Shown here: positions 35,544-43,132 of the stretch, piece by piece
How positions within the stretch are numbered: position 1 is the first letter of the stretch
How the letters are laid out: each line of letters starts with the position of its first letter
Assembly: GCA_964351995.1 (NCBI GenBank)
Contig: CAYGQE010000017.1
Location: 31,973 to 95,972, forward strand
Length of the DNA stretch: 64,000 bases
Reading direction: 5' to 3'
Source: SZUA-35 sp964351995
GTDB lineage: Bacteria > Actinomycetota > Acidimicrobiia > Acidimicrobiales > SZUA-35
The notes under the pieces: generated by a model
The model's database searches: none
Seen by the model: only the letters and a program-made list of their open reading frames with translations
Told to the model about the DNA's origin: nothing
Made by a program: the position numbers and the translations under genes

Positions 35544-36118
35544 TGTTCGCCTCCCTCGAGCTGGCTGAAGCTGGTGAGAACATGATCGACCATGCCGTAC
35601 TCGAGGGCCTCAGCCGCGGTGAGCCAGTGGTCACGATCACCATCGGCGGCCACTCGTTCGAGGGGCTGGCCCGTGTGTCTGGCGATGATCTGGTGCATCA
35701 CCGCCGAGGTTCTTGTCAAGCGCTCGGCTTGGATGGCGATGTCGGCGGCGATGCCACCGATGCCAGCGGAGCCTTGATGCATCATGATCTCGGCGTGTCT
35801 CGTGGCAAAGCGACGTCTGGGCTCGCCGGTGCACAGCAGGACCTGCGCCATCGATGCCGCGAGCCCGGTCGCCACGGTTGCGACCGGGCTGGCGATGCTC
35901 TGCATCGTGTCGTAGATGGCGAGACCGGCGCTGACGGACCCTCCGGGCGAGTTGATCAGCATGGTGATCGGCCGTCCTGGTTTCTCGTTGTCAAGGAGAA
36001 CCAGTTGGCAGATCAATTCAGAGGCCATGGTGTCGTCGATGGTTCTGCCAACCACGACGGTTCTGGACTGGAGCAGCCGATCTGCGAGTTCATCGGACCA
36101 AGACATGAGTGCAACCAT
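35540..36118 (-). CDS. clpP: ClpP-like protease, ClpP1-type
   Basis: ClpP1-like partner of the downstream subunit. Catalytic Ser in TGLAASMAQVLL, His in AEIMMHQGSA, Asp in ADGDRDHWLTAAEALEYGMVD; INSPGGSVSAGLAIYDTM and IAADIAIQAERLTRT resemble mycobacterial ClpP1. I chose the ATG at 36118 (192 aa) because TTGCAC-16-TACAGT ends 8 bases before it; the ATG at 36106 is possible. The start codon lies inside operator copy 1. First gene of a two-gene clpP operon divergent from an SRPBCC-ArsR operon. Confidence 0.92.
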   Translation of the reverse strand: MVALMSWSDELADRLLQSRTVVVGRTIDDTMASELICQLVLLDNEKPGRPITMLINSPGGSVSAGLAIYDTMQSIASPVATVATGLAASMAQVLLCTGEPRRRFATRHAEIMMHQGSAGIGGIAADIAIQAERLTRTSAVMHQIIARHTGQPLERVAADGDRDHWLTAAEALEYGMVDHVLTSFSQLEGGEQ

Positions 36119-36129
36119 GAGGTTGCACT
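36108..36129. promoter_or_regulatory. operator copy 1 (perfect inverted repeat)
   Basis: AGTGCAACC, 4 bases, GGTTGCACT: a perfect 9-base inverted repeat over the -10 end and start codon of clpP. A second copy lies exactly 40 bases to the right. Confidence 0.8.
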
Positions 36130-36132
36130 GTA
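36127..36132 (-). promoter_or_regulatory. -10 element for the clpP pair
   Basis: TACAGT on the minus strand, with TTGCAC (36149-36154) 16 bases upstream as -35 and 8 bases to the ATG at 36118. Confidence 0.55.
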
Positions 36133-36147
36133 GCCGGGTGTGATGAT

Positions 36148-36169
36148 AGTGCAACCACGTGATTGCATA
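36148..36169. promoter_or_regulatory. operator copy 2 (imperfect inverted repeat)
   Basis: AGTGCAACC, 4 bases, GATTGCATA. The left arm is identical to copy 1; the right arm differs at 3 of 9 bases. The left arm contains the clpP -35 (TTGCAC, minus strand) and the right arm the SRPBCC -35 (TTGCAT, plus strand), so one bound dimer could block both promoters. Confidence 0.75.
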
Positions 36170-36185
36170 AGGGTCGCTGGCGCCG

Positions 36186-36191
36186 TACGGT
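36186..36191 (+). promoter_or_regulatory. leaderless -10 element for the SRPBCC-ArsR operon
   Basis: TACGGT, 6 bases, ATG at 36198. TTGCAT at 36163-36168 is 17 bases upstream, a well-placed -35 inside operator copy 2. Confidence 0.65.
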
Positions 36192-36197
36192 GTCGCC

Positions 36198-36578
36198 ATG
36201 ACCGACACCGTCACCACAGAACGAGACCTCGCCACCGACCCGGCCACTGTGTGGGAGGCGATCAGCGAGCCGGCGAAGCTCGGAGATTGGCTCGACGCCG
36301 AGGTCGATGTCGAGATCTCCGAAGGCAGCGAAGGCACGATCGTCTTTGGTGATCGAAATGAGTCGTCGGTCGTGCTGATCGAAACGGTCGACGAGGGGAA
36401 GCGGCTCGTGTTTCGCTGGGCCACGTCTATCGAGGCACCGACCGAGGTCTCGATCGAGATCGAACCCATCACGACCGGAACACGCATTCGGGTTGTGGAA
36501 CGGATGATCCTGCTAGGGCAATCGAGTCGGCACGCTGCTTCGGCGCAGGCGACTCGTTCGTTGGCTCGGGTCGGATGA
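36198..36578 (+). CDS. SRPBCC (AHSA1/START-like) protein
   Basis: 126 aa with the SRPBCC pattern ATDPATVWEAISEPAKLGDWLDAEVDV and LVFRWATSIEAPTEVSIEIEP, a hydrophobic-ligand-binding fold. Such genes are often paired with ArsR-family regulators. The stop overlaps the ArsR gene start as ATGA. It shares a divergent control region with the clpP pair. Ligand unknown. Confidence 0.85.
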   Translation: MTDTVTTERDLATDPATVWEAISEPAKLGDWLDAEVDVEISEGSEGTIVFGDRNESSVVLIETVDEGKRLVFRWATSIEAPTEVSIEIEPITTGTRIRVVERMILLGQSSRHAASAQATRSLARVG

Positions 36579-36892
36579 CCGATCGCTCTGCGGCGCTCGC
36601 TGCACTGGCGGACCCGGTCCGTCGCCATCTGCTCGATCTGCTGACCCATGGTGGCCCGCAAACGGCGTCGGCTCTCGCCGGCTCGTTCGAGATCTCTCGG
36701 CAAGCGGTGTCGAAGCACCTCGCCCAACTCGAAGAGAGTGGCCTCATCCATCGAGCTTCTGCTGGGCGATCGGTGCTGTTCAGCGTCGATGCAACGGCGC
36801 TTCGCGAAACGGCGGCGTGGTTGACCAGAACAACCCAGCGTTGGGAGCAGCGACTCGACCGGTTGTCGGTGTTGCTCGAACCCACCGAGTAG
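36575..36892 (+). CDS. ArsR-family transcriptional regulator
   Basis: 105 aa winged helix: ALADPVRRHLLDLLTHGG, then SRQAVSKHLAQLEESGLIHR (recognition helix) and AGRSVLFSVDATALRE (wing). No metal-binding CxC motif, so it belongs with the non-metal ArsR members that accompany SRPBCC proteins. It is the best candidate for binding the twin operators at 36108-36169. Coupled by ATGA to the SRPBCC gene. Confidence 0.88.
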   Translation: MTDRSAALAALADPVRRHLLDLLTHGGPQTASALAGSFEISRQAVSKHLAQLEESGLIHRASAGRSVLFSVDATALRETAAWLTRTTQRWEQRLDRLSVLLEPTE

Positions 36893-36895
36893 TGT
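36890..36895 (+). promoter_or_regulatory. leaderless -10 element for the metallopeptidase
   Basis: TAGTGT, 6 bases, GTG at 36902. Its TAG is the ArsR stop codon. Confidence 0.55.
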
Positions 36896-36901
36896 GCGGC
36901 C

Positions 36902-37837
36902 GTGGTTCGTTTCGATGAAAAAGCGCAGCAAGAGGGCCGGAAGTACGTTGATGATCGACGCGGGAAGCGCGGCCCATCGGGCAGTGCTCGGGCTGCTGGC
37001 GGCGGGCTCCCGATGGGCAAGGGCGGCCTTGGTGGCATGATCATTGCACTGCTCGTGGCGCTGCTGGGCGGGGGCAGCTTGCTCGGCGCCAGCGGCAATT
37101 CGTCGCAAGCGCTCGAGGTCGGCCCCCCGCTTGGCTCTGGGCAGGCGGCAAACGCCACCGACGACGAAGTTCTCTACATGGGTGCGCTCATGGACGACAT
37201 CCAGGACACGTGGGACCGCAAGTTCGAAGAGGCGGGCCGCCAGTACGAATACACCACGCTTGTGGTCTTCGAGGGTTCGGTTGCCACCGGCTGCGGCAAC
37301 GCGACCTCGGCGGTCGGGCCCTTCTACTGCCCCGCTCCCGGTGACAATCAGGTGTACATCGACCTTGGCTTCTGGGACGAACTCGCCACGAGGTTCGGCG
37401 CCCCGGGAGACTTCGGACAGGCATACGTCGTGGCTCACGAAATTGGCCACCACATCCAATCGGTCACCGGTATCAGCGACAGCGTTCGCCAGATCCAAGC
37501 GCAGAACCCTGGTGCGAAGAACGAACTCTCGGTTCGGCAGGAGTTGCAGGCTGATTGCCTGGCTGGCGTTTGGACGAACGACGCAGGCCAACGTCGAAAT
37601 TCCGACGGCTCACGAATCATCGAAACGGGCGACATCGAAGAGGGGCTCGCTGCTGCTGCTGCGGTGGGTGACGATCGCATTCAGTCCCAAGCTGGCATGC
37701 AGGTCGATCCTCACAGCTGGACTCACGGCTCGTCTCGGGCCCGGGAGTTCTGGTTCCTCGAGGGTTACAACTCCGGCGACCCAGAGCGTTGCGACACCTT
37801 CGCCGAGAGCGTCAGCCGGGCCGACGTCGGCCTCTGA
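36902..37837 (+). CDS. neutral zinc metallopeptidase (YpfJ-like)
   Basis: Membrane-anchored zinc peptidase. A hydrophobic segment near residue 40 (GGMIIALLVALLGGGSLLG) precedes the domain; the zinc motif is AHEIGHHIQ and a distal acidic ligand region follows in RQELQADCLAGVW. YCPAPGDNQVYIDLGFWDEL is typical of the family. 311 aa, GTG start at 36902. Expected to sit in the membrane with the catalytic domain outside. Substrate unknown. Confidence 0.92.
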   Translation: MVRFDEKAQQEGRKYVDDRRGKRGPSGSARAAGGGLPMGKGGLGGMIIALLVALLGGGSLLGASGNSSQALEVGPPLGSGQAANATDDEVLYMGALMDDIQDTWDRKFEEAGRQYEYTTLVVFEGSVATGCGNATSAVGPFYCPAPGDNQVYIDLGFWDELATRFGAPGDFGQAYVVAHEIGHHIQSVTGISDSVRQIQAQNPGAKNELSVRQELQADCLAGVWTNDAGQRRNSDGSRIIETGDIEEGLAAAAAVGDDRIQSQAGMQVDPHSWTHGSSRAREFWFLEGYNSGDPERCDTFAESVSRADVGL

Positions 37838-37854
37838 CCGCTGATCCCACCCAA

Positions 37855-37900
37855 TTTTGGTGCCGACAATGCCCAGAAGTGGGAACGTTCGGTACCAGAA
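37855..37900. terminator. inverted repeat between convergent genes, related to 18353-18402
   Basis: TTTTGGTGCCGA (37855-37866) pairs with TCGGTACCAGAA (37889-37900) using two G-U pairs; an inner stem CCCA-GAAG-TGGG lies in the loop. AATGCCCA begins at 37868, the same offset from the left arm as in the 18 kb structure. Confidence 0.55.
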
Positions 37901-37906
37901 GCGTCG

Positions 37907-38560
37907 CTATTTGATCACTCGGGCCGGGTTGCCGACAGCGACGGTGTGGTCGGGCAGATCTGAGGTCACGATGGCCCCGGCACCGACCGCGACATGCCGT
38001 CCGATCGTCACGCCGGGGAGAACGACGACGTTGGCCCCGAGCCATGATCCGTCACCGATCGATACCGGCTTCTCCCCCGCTGACTGTCGTCCGATGGGTG
38101 TGTCGGGATCATCGATGCTGTGGTTTTGGTCGGTGACGTAGACATTGGGTCCGAAGTAGACGTCGTGGCCGATTGAGATCTCGAAGTGGCCAACGATGCT
38201 GGATTGGCGGCCGATCAGGCAGCGATCGCCGATGGTGACGATGGCATCACTGATGAGTGGTTGACCTGGCATCATCCCGGCGCTCAGCGAGACGTAGGGG
38301 CCGATGAGAGTGTCCTCGCCGATCTGGATGGCGTGCTCGCCGTACAGCGCAGCCGGTGGAAAGCACAGCACAGAACCCGAGCCGAACCGGGCGAACCGTT
38401 GGGCTCGACGCGAGGTGGGCATGATCGCGGCTCTGCGGGTGAGCCACTCGTGGGCGCCAAGCAGTGCGTCGGCTCGCCACAGGCGTGGATTGCCGAATCG
38501 CTCGGCGAAGTTACCCACGAGTTCAACCGTTCCAGCGGTCGCCCAGAACCCATTCGACAC
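37907..38560 (-). CDS. hexapeptide-repeat acyltransferase
   Basis: Left-handed beta-helix transferase. Hexapeptide repeats run from about residue 80 to the end (IGEDTLIGPYVSLSAG, IGDRCLIGRQSSIVG, GSWLGANVVVLPGVTIG, VAVGAGAIVTSDLPDHT), and NHSIDDPDTPIG matches maltose/galactoside acetyltransferase-type active sites. 217 aa from the GTG at 38560, which overlaps the upstream gene by 38 bases; the GTG at 38518 would avoid the overlap and remove 14 residues. Probably O-acetylates a sugar or cell-surface component. Confidence 0.85.
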   Translation of the reverse strand: MSNGFWATAGTVELVGNFAERFGNPRLWRADALLGAHEWLTRRAAIMPTSRRAQRFARFGSGSVLCFPPAALYGEHAIQIGEDTLIGPYVSLSAGMMPGQPLISDAIVTIGDRCLIGRQSSIVGHFEISIGHDVYFGPNVYVTDQNHSIDDPDTPIGRQSAGEKPVSIGDGSWLGANVVVLPGVTIGRHVAVGAGAIVTSDLPDHTVAVGNPARVIK

Positions 38561-39800
38561 CGTCAGCGGTATCTCTGACTTCGACCTCGGCCTTGGCGAG
38601 TTCGTCTCTGATCACATCGGACAGGTCGTAGCGTTTCTCGTCTCGCACGACCTTGCGCAGTTCGAGTACTGCGTCGACCACTGGTCCAACGATCTCGCGT
38701 GGATCCTTCACCCCACCTTTTGCTGCTGCTCCGAGGCGAACGATCATCGTGCGTCGGGCGGCTCGGGCTTGATCGTTGTGATCGGTCTGCGTGGTGTCGG
38801 TCGCCCACCGATCGATGGCGTCATCGATCGACAACAGCGCGGCGACAGCGCCATCGGCATCTCGATGACGGAGCGCAGCGTCGAATGAGGCCTCAGCTGC
38901 TCGAACGTCATCGAGCAGTGTGGCTCCGCTGACAGGAGCTGGCGTTTCGTTCTCTGCCGTCGTGTTGTCTGCAGTGCCTGCTGCCGCAGTAGGCGCTGCG
39001 AGTCCGTCGCGGCCAGCGGCTCGGAGAACGTCGATGCTGACAGTGACGCCAGCGGGAATGGTGACCGACTCGCCTTCGAGACGCAGCGTGAGCACGCCCT
39101 TCCCGAATATCTCGGCGGTGTCGGCGTCGAGGTCGAGTACGACGCCGGTGTGTTCGTCGATGCCCATGATGAAGCTGCCGTCGGGTAGGTCGCCTTCGAT
39201 CATCGAGAGGCGGGTCTCGCCGAGGTAACACATACGGGTGTCGTGGTTGCCTCCCTCGTTGTTGTCGTAGTGAGGGATCACGGTGACGGGCAGGCCGAAC
39301 GCCGAGAGGAGGTCGAGGCCATCGAGCCAGAACGGCTCCATCCCCACCTTGTAGACCTCGTACACGGGCACGGTGCGCAGGCCGATCGTGAGCGCTGCTG
39401 CGCTGCTGAAGACAACGGCCCCGCCGGTCTGGAGCTTCTCGGCGAAGGCGGCCGGGACCGGACTGTTTTTCCACTGACGTAGTGCGTAGGTTGGGCTTCC
39501 AGGCCCAGCAAAGAGCCAGTCGGCCGTGCGGATCTTGGCCAGCGCGGTCTCGACGACGAGCGGATCGCCGTCGGAGCGTCGAAGGCCGGCGGCTTCGACT
39601 CTGTGGCCGACGCTCTTCTCGAAGTACTCGAGGCTCTTTTCGACGAGATCGTCGGCGTTCTCCTGGAACCCGAAGGGCGTGTCGAGCATGACGGCATCGA
39701 CAGGACCTTGGAGGCGTTCGAAGATGGTGCGGTGGGGCTTGGTCATGGTGGGGGCTGTTTCGCCCGAGCCCATGATCACGAGAAGACGAGGCTGACTCAC
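38523..39800 (-). CDS. S51/cyanophycinase-like amidotransferase-fold protein fused to a CysS C-terminal-like domain
   Basis: 425 aa. The N-terminal 235 residues resemble peptidase S51 and cyanophycinase: LLVIMGSGETAPTMTK, DTPFGFQENADDLVE, FAGPGSPTYALRQW and AVVFSSAAALTIG, where the Ser of FSSAAA aligns with the nucleophile elbow. After an Ala/Thr-rich linker the last 90 residues look like the C-terminal domain of cysteinyl-tRNA synthetase (DLSDVIRDELAKAEVEVRDT, then GVEWVLGD). GTG at 39800 has TACCAT at 39808-39813, 7 bases before it. Biochemical role unknown. Confidence 0.75.
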   Translation of the reverse strand: MSQPRLLVIMGSGETAPTMTKPHRTIFERLQGPVDAVMLDTPFGFQENADDLVEKSLEYFEKSVGHRVEAAGLRRSDGDPLVVETALAKIRTADWLFAGPGSPTYALRQWKNSPVPAAFAEKLQTGGAVVFSSAAALTIGLRTVPVYEVYKVGMEPFWLDGLDLLSAFGLPVTVIPHYDNNEGGNHDTRMCYLGETRLSMIEGDLPDGSFIMGIDEHTGVVLDLDADTAEIFGKGVLTLRLEGESVTIPAGVTVSIDVLRAAGRDGLAAPTAAAGTADNTTAENETPAPVSGATLLDDVRAAEASFDAALRHRDADGAVAALLSIDDAIDRWATDTTQTDHNDQARAARRTMIVRLGAAAKGGVKDPREIVGPVVDAVLELRKVVRDEKRYDLSDVIRDELAKAEVEVRDTADGVEWVLGDRWNG

Positions 39801-39807
39801 CGGGTGG

Positions 39808-39813
39808 ATGGTA
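39808..39813 (-). promoter_or_regulatory. leaderless -10 element for the S51-CysS fusion gene
   Basis: TACCAT, 7 bases, GTG at 39800. The 17-base repeat array begins 17 bases upstream, where a -35 would lie. Confidence 0.5.
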
Positions 39814-39830
39814 GCGGTCGCGCCTTGCGC

Positions 39831-39896
39831 CGAACTGACCGTGCCACCGAACTGACCGTGCCACCGAACTGACCGTGCCACCGAACTGACCGTGCC
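39831..39896. repeat. 17-base tandem repeat, nearly four copies, in a divergent promoter region
   Basis: CGAACTGACCGTGCCAC repeated at 39831, 39848 and 39865, with a fourth copy of 15 bases at 39882-39896. No mismatch. It lies between two divergent leaderless promoters. Confidence 0.97.
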
Positions 39897-39919
39897 GCTG
39901 ATGATGGTGTTGCTGCGAC

Positions 39920-39925
39920 TACCTT
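39920..39925 (+). promoter_or_regulatory. leaderless -10 element for the TAP-type hydrolase
   Basis: TACCTT, 6 bases, GTG at 39932. Confidence 0.55.
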
Positions 39926-39931
39926 TTCTGC

Positions 39932-41713
39932 GTGCGCTTCTCCCCTCTCTTCGCTCTCATCTGTTCGGCCGCTCTCATCGGATCGGCGTGCACCAGTGGC
40001 GAAGCGGCCACCGACCCGTCCCCCACCAGCACTCAGCCGGAGACCGGCGAGACATCGGGCAACGGTTCGGGGAACGACGACGGAGCGAACGATCCGGAGC
40101 CAGCGGACGCGGACAGCTCGGCCCAAACAGGTGGTTTCGTTGCAGACCCCCTCGAGTGGACATCGTGTGACTCGTTCGAATGCGCCACGCTCATCGTGCC
40201 TCGCGACTACGGCGACCACGATGGTGAGCGCATCGAGATCGCACTGACCCGCCTGCCCACCAGCGGGACCGATCGCATCGGGTCGGTGCTTCTCAACCCC
40301 GGCGGGCCTGGAGGCTCCGGCATCGACTACCTGCAGACGGCTGCCATCACGCTCCCCGCTGATCTCAGTGATCGATTCGACCTGGTGAGCTTCGACCCGC
40401 GGGGCGTCGGCCAGAGTTCCTCGGTCGACTGCGGCCTGGACCTCGATGATGGCATCGACATCTTCGAAGACGGCGACGTTGCTGCATGGCAGGCCGGTTT
40501 GGAAAAGACGCAGCAGGAGCTGAGCAACTGCACCGGGCTCGATCTCGCTCCGCACATCGGTACCAACAACGCGGCCCGAGACATGGACGTGATGCGGGTT
40601 GCGCTTGGCGACGACAAGCTCACGTACATCGGCTACAGCTACGGCACCCGGCTGGGCGCCGCGTACGCCGAGCTCTTTCCGGGGAACGTCCGTGCGCTCG
40701 TACTCGATGCTGCGGTGCTCCCCGACAGCGACCTCTCGAAGCTCGAGGCAGCTCAAGCCGCGGGATTCGACCTCGCATTCAACAACTTCGCTGGCGCCTG
40801 CGACGCCGATCCGGACTGCCTGCTCCAAGACATCGGGTCGACGATCGAGGTCTTCGAAGGTCTCTTGGCCGAGATCGATGACACGGGGCCACTCGACGTC
40901 GATGGTGGACGCCAGCTGACGGCTGGCGAGCTGACCTATGGCGTGCTCGCTTCTCTCTACAGCGTCGAGACCTGGCCGATCCTGGCCGAGGGTATGTTCG
41001 TCGCAGACACTCTCGGTGATGGAACCATCCTCCAGTTCCTCGCCGACTCGCTGCTCGATCGCCAGGCCGACGGCACATATTCCAACTCCAATGAGGCAAA
41101 CGGCTTCATCAACTGCGCCGACGATCCGAATCGAGCGTCGGTCGAAGAGACCCGAGATGCCGCATTCAATACGGCCAATCTCAGCGAGTACTTCGGTGGC
41201 ATCTTCCGGTCAGGCACGGGCTGTCTGACCGCTCCTGACCCGATCGATCCGCTGGCCATCGGCCCAGCGCAGGGTGCGCCACCCATCATGGTCCTCGGCA
41301 ACACCGGCGATCCCGCAACGCCATACGAGTGGAGTGTGCAGCTGGCCGAATCGCTGGAATCCGGTGTGCTGTACACCGTCGAAGCCGAGGGGCACACGGC
41401 TTGCGGGTCGTTCGAGTGCGTCGAGGCTGACGTCACGGCTTACTTGATCGATCTCACGGTGCCAACCACGACCAGCTGTTCAGAGAACGCCACGGCTGAC
41501 TTCTTCCCACCGATGGGTGAGAGCGACGTCGATCTGATCATCGGGTTCTTCGACTGCTTGATCGACGAGGGCCTCGACATCGAGCCTGTCACCACGGCCG
41601 CCATTCTCGCTGACCCGACTGGCGAGGCACTTCTCGAAGGCGTCGACCTGACCGACCCGGAGACCGGTACGGCAATTCTCGCCTGTCAGTCGTTCCTCAC
41701 CGACCTCGGCTGA
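39932..41713 (+). CDS. secreted TAP-type alpha/beta hydrolase, probable lipoprotein
   Basis: Tripeptidyl-aminopeptidase-like serine hydrolase. The N-terminus is a signal peptide with a lipobox-like end (LIGSACTSGEA), then a 45-residue acidic, Ser/Thr/Gly-rich linker. LNPGGPGGSG is the oxyanion loop, the nucleophile is in IGYSYGTRLGAAY, the acid in VLGNTGDPATPYEW and the His in AEGHTACGSFECV. 593 aa, GTG start. Extends about 80 residues beyond the His with a Cys-containing tail. Probably degrades extracellular peptides or esters. Confidence 0.9.
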   Translation: MRFSPLFALICSAALIGSACTSGEAATDPSPTSTQPETGETSGNGSGNDDGANDPEPADADSSAQTGGFVADPLEWTSCDSFECATLIVPRDYGDHDGERIEIALTRLPTSGTDRIGSVLLNPGGPGGSGIDYLQTAAITLPADLSDRFDLVSFDPRGVGQSSSVDCGLDLDDGIDIFEDGDVAAWQAGLEKTQQELSNCTGLDLAPHIGTNNAARDMDVMRVALGDDKLTYIGYSYGTRLGAAYAELFPGNVRALVLDAAVLPDSDLSKLEAAQAAGFDLAFNNFAGACDADPDCLLQDIGSTIEVFEGLLAEIDDTGPLDVDGGRQLTAGELTYGVLASLYSVETWPILAEGMFVADTLGDGTILQFLADSLLDRQADGTYSNSNEANGFINCADDPNRASVEETRDAAFNTANLSEYFGGIFRSGTGCLTAPDPIDPLAIGPAQGAPPIMVLGNTGDPATPYEWSVQLAESLESGVLYTVEAEGHTACGSFECVEADVTAYLIDLTVPTTTSCSENATADFFPPMGESDVDLIIGFFDCLIDEGLDIEPVTTAAILADPTGEALLEGVDLTDPETGTAILACQSFLTDLG

Positions 41714-41726
41714 ACTCGAAGCGTTG

Positions 41727-43088
41727 TCACCGCATCGTGTCGAGCATCTCCATGACACGATCGGCGTCGGTGTCCGGGTTGATGATGCACAGCCGGAACA
41801 CGCTCTGGCCGAGCCATCTCGTCGGAACGCACAAGATCGTCCCGTTGACCCGATGATGCTCGGACCACTCGAGCATCTCGTCGGCTGACCAGCCTGGTCG
41901 TTTGAAGAGCAAGACAGAGAGTTCCGGTTCGATGAGCAGCTCGAGGTGCGCAGCTTCGGCGATGCGCTGCGCGATGTCACGGGTGATGGCGAGGCCACGC
42001 TCGACAGCGTCGCTGTATTTGGTGGTCCCGTAGGTGGCGAGGGAGAACCAGAACGGCAGCCCGCGGGCTCGTCGTGTCAGCTGGACCGCGTAGTCGGCCG
42101 GGTTCCATTCGGTGCGGTCGAGGTGATCGAGATAGCTGGCGTGCTGGGCATGAGCGAGTGCGCCCCACGCTGGGTGTCGATACACCAGGGCACAGCAGTC
42201 ATACGGCGCAAACAACCACTTGTGCGGGTCGACGATGAAGCTGTCTGCCCGTTCGATGCCGTGGAAACGCGACCGAATGGAAGGGGCGGCCATGCCAGCC
42301 AACCCGTAGGCGCCGTCGACGTGCATCCAAAGGTCTCGCTCGGCGCAGACATCGGCCACGCCAGCCAGATCGTCGATGATCCCGGCGTTGGTGGTGCCAG
42401 CGGTGGCGACCACACCAAACACACCCGCATGGTCGCTTGCGGCAAGTGCTTGTTCAAGGGCCCGGCCAGTCATTCGGCCCCGATCGTCTTCCCGGACCTC
42501 GATGACGTCACAGTCGAGTGTGCGAGCTGCCGCTGCCACTGATGAATGGGCGGCGTCGGTGGCTGCAATGGCCCAACGCTGAGCGGATGCCCCCTGATAG
42601 CGGGCACGTTCTCTGCCGGCGCTGAGTGCGCTGAGATTACCGACGGTGCCTCCCTGCACGAACGTGCCGCCCGCTTCGGCGGGAAAGCCGGCGAGATCGG
42701 CCAGCCAGCGCAGAGCTTGATTTTCGGCATGAATGGCCCCGGCCCCAGCTTCCCAGGTGCCGGCGAAGATCTGTGCGGTCCCGACGGCGAGATCGCAGAT
42801 GAGCGATGCCGGTGTCGGAGCGCCTGGCACGTAGGCCAAGTTCATCGGCTCGCCTTGTGCTCGCGTTGCGGTCACGATCGTGTCGGAGAAGCGGCGCAAC
42901 GTCTCACTGCCACCGATGCCCTCGGCGCACACCGAACCGGCCAGGGCTTCATCCAGGACTGTTGCCGGCGAGGCACCTGTTTCGGGGTCGTCGCCTTCGA
43001 GAATGCGGCGACGAGACCAAGCGAACGCCGCCTCGAGCACCTCGTGATCGATGTCGAAGAATGGTTCAGGCTTCGTTGCGTCGCTCAC
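41727..43088 (-). CDS. PLP-dependent group II amino acid decarboxylase family protein
   Basis: Aromatic-amino-acid or glutamate decarboxylase relative. The PLP lysine is in FIVDPHKWLFAPYDCCA; GGTFVQGGTVGNLSALSAGR, DAAHSSVAAAART and VVATAGTTNAGIIDDLAG are fold-type I PLP contacts, and LWMHVDGAYGLAGM holds the conserved Asp. 453 aa. Start GTG at 43088 with TACGGT at 43096-43101 and 7 bases between. Substrate not predictable; tyrosine, tryptophan or DOPA are usual. Confidence 0.92.
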   Translation of the reverse strand: MSDATKPEPFFDIDHEVLEAAFAWSRRRILEGDDPETGASPATVLDEALAGSVCAEGIGGSETLRRFSDTIVTATRAQGEPMNLAYVPGAPTPASLICDLAVGTAQIFAGTWEAGAGAIHAENQALRWLADLAGFPAEAGGTFVQGGTVGNLSALSAGRERARYQGASAQRWAIAATDAAHSSVAAAARTLDCDVIEVREDDRGRMTGRALEQALAASDHAGVFGVVATAGTTNAGIIDDLAGVADVCAERDLWMHVDGAYGLAGMAAPSIRSRFHGIERADSFIVDPHKWLFAPYDCCALVYRHPAWGALAHAQHASYLDHLDRTEWNPADYAVQLTRRARGLPFWFSLATYGTTKYSDAVERGLAITRDIAQRIAEAAHLELLIEPELSVLLFKRPGWSADEMLEWSEHHRVNGTILCVPTRWLGQSVFRLCIINPDTDADRVMEMLDTMR

Positions 43089-43095
43089 TCACACG

Positions 43096-43101
43096 ACCGT
43101 A
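43096..43101 (-). promoter_or_regulatory. leaderless -10 element for the PLP decarboxylase
   Basis: TACGGT, 7 bases, GTG at 43088. Confidence 0.55.
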
Positions 43102-43132
43102 GTCCCTGCAACCACGTTGCTGGCCCGGGTAC

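Noticed and set aside
36145..36150. GATAGT as -10 for the SRPBCC gene
   Set aside because: TACGGT at 36186-36191 has the 6-base leaderless spacing and a -35 (TTGCAT) 17 bases upstream, a better fit.
36119..37591. Upstream extension of the clpP frame
   Set aside because: The extension crosses the operators and is antisense to the SRPBCC, ArsR and metallopeptidase genes.
39801..39897. Coding frames through the 17-base repeat (peptides with WHGQFGGTVSS)
   Set aside because: Open on several frames only because 17-base periodicity lacks stops; promoters on both sides mark the region as non-coding.
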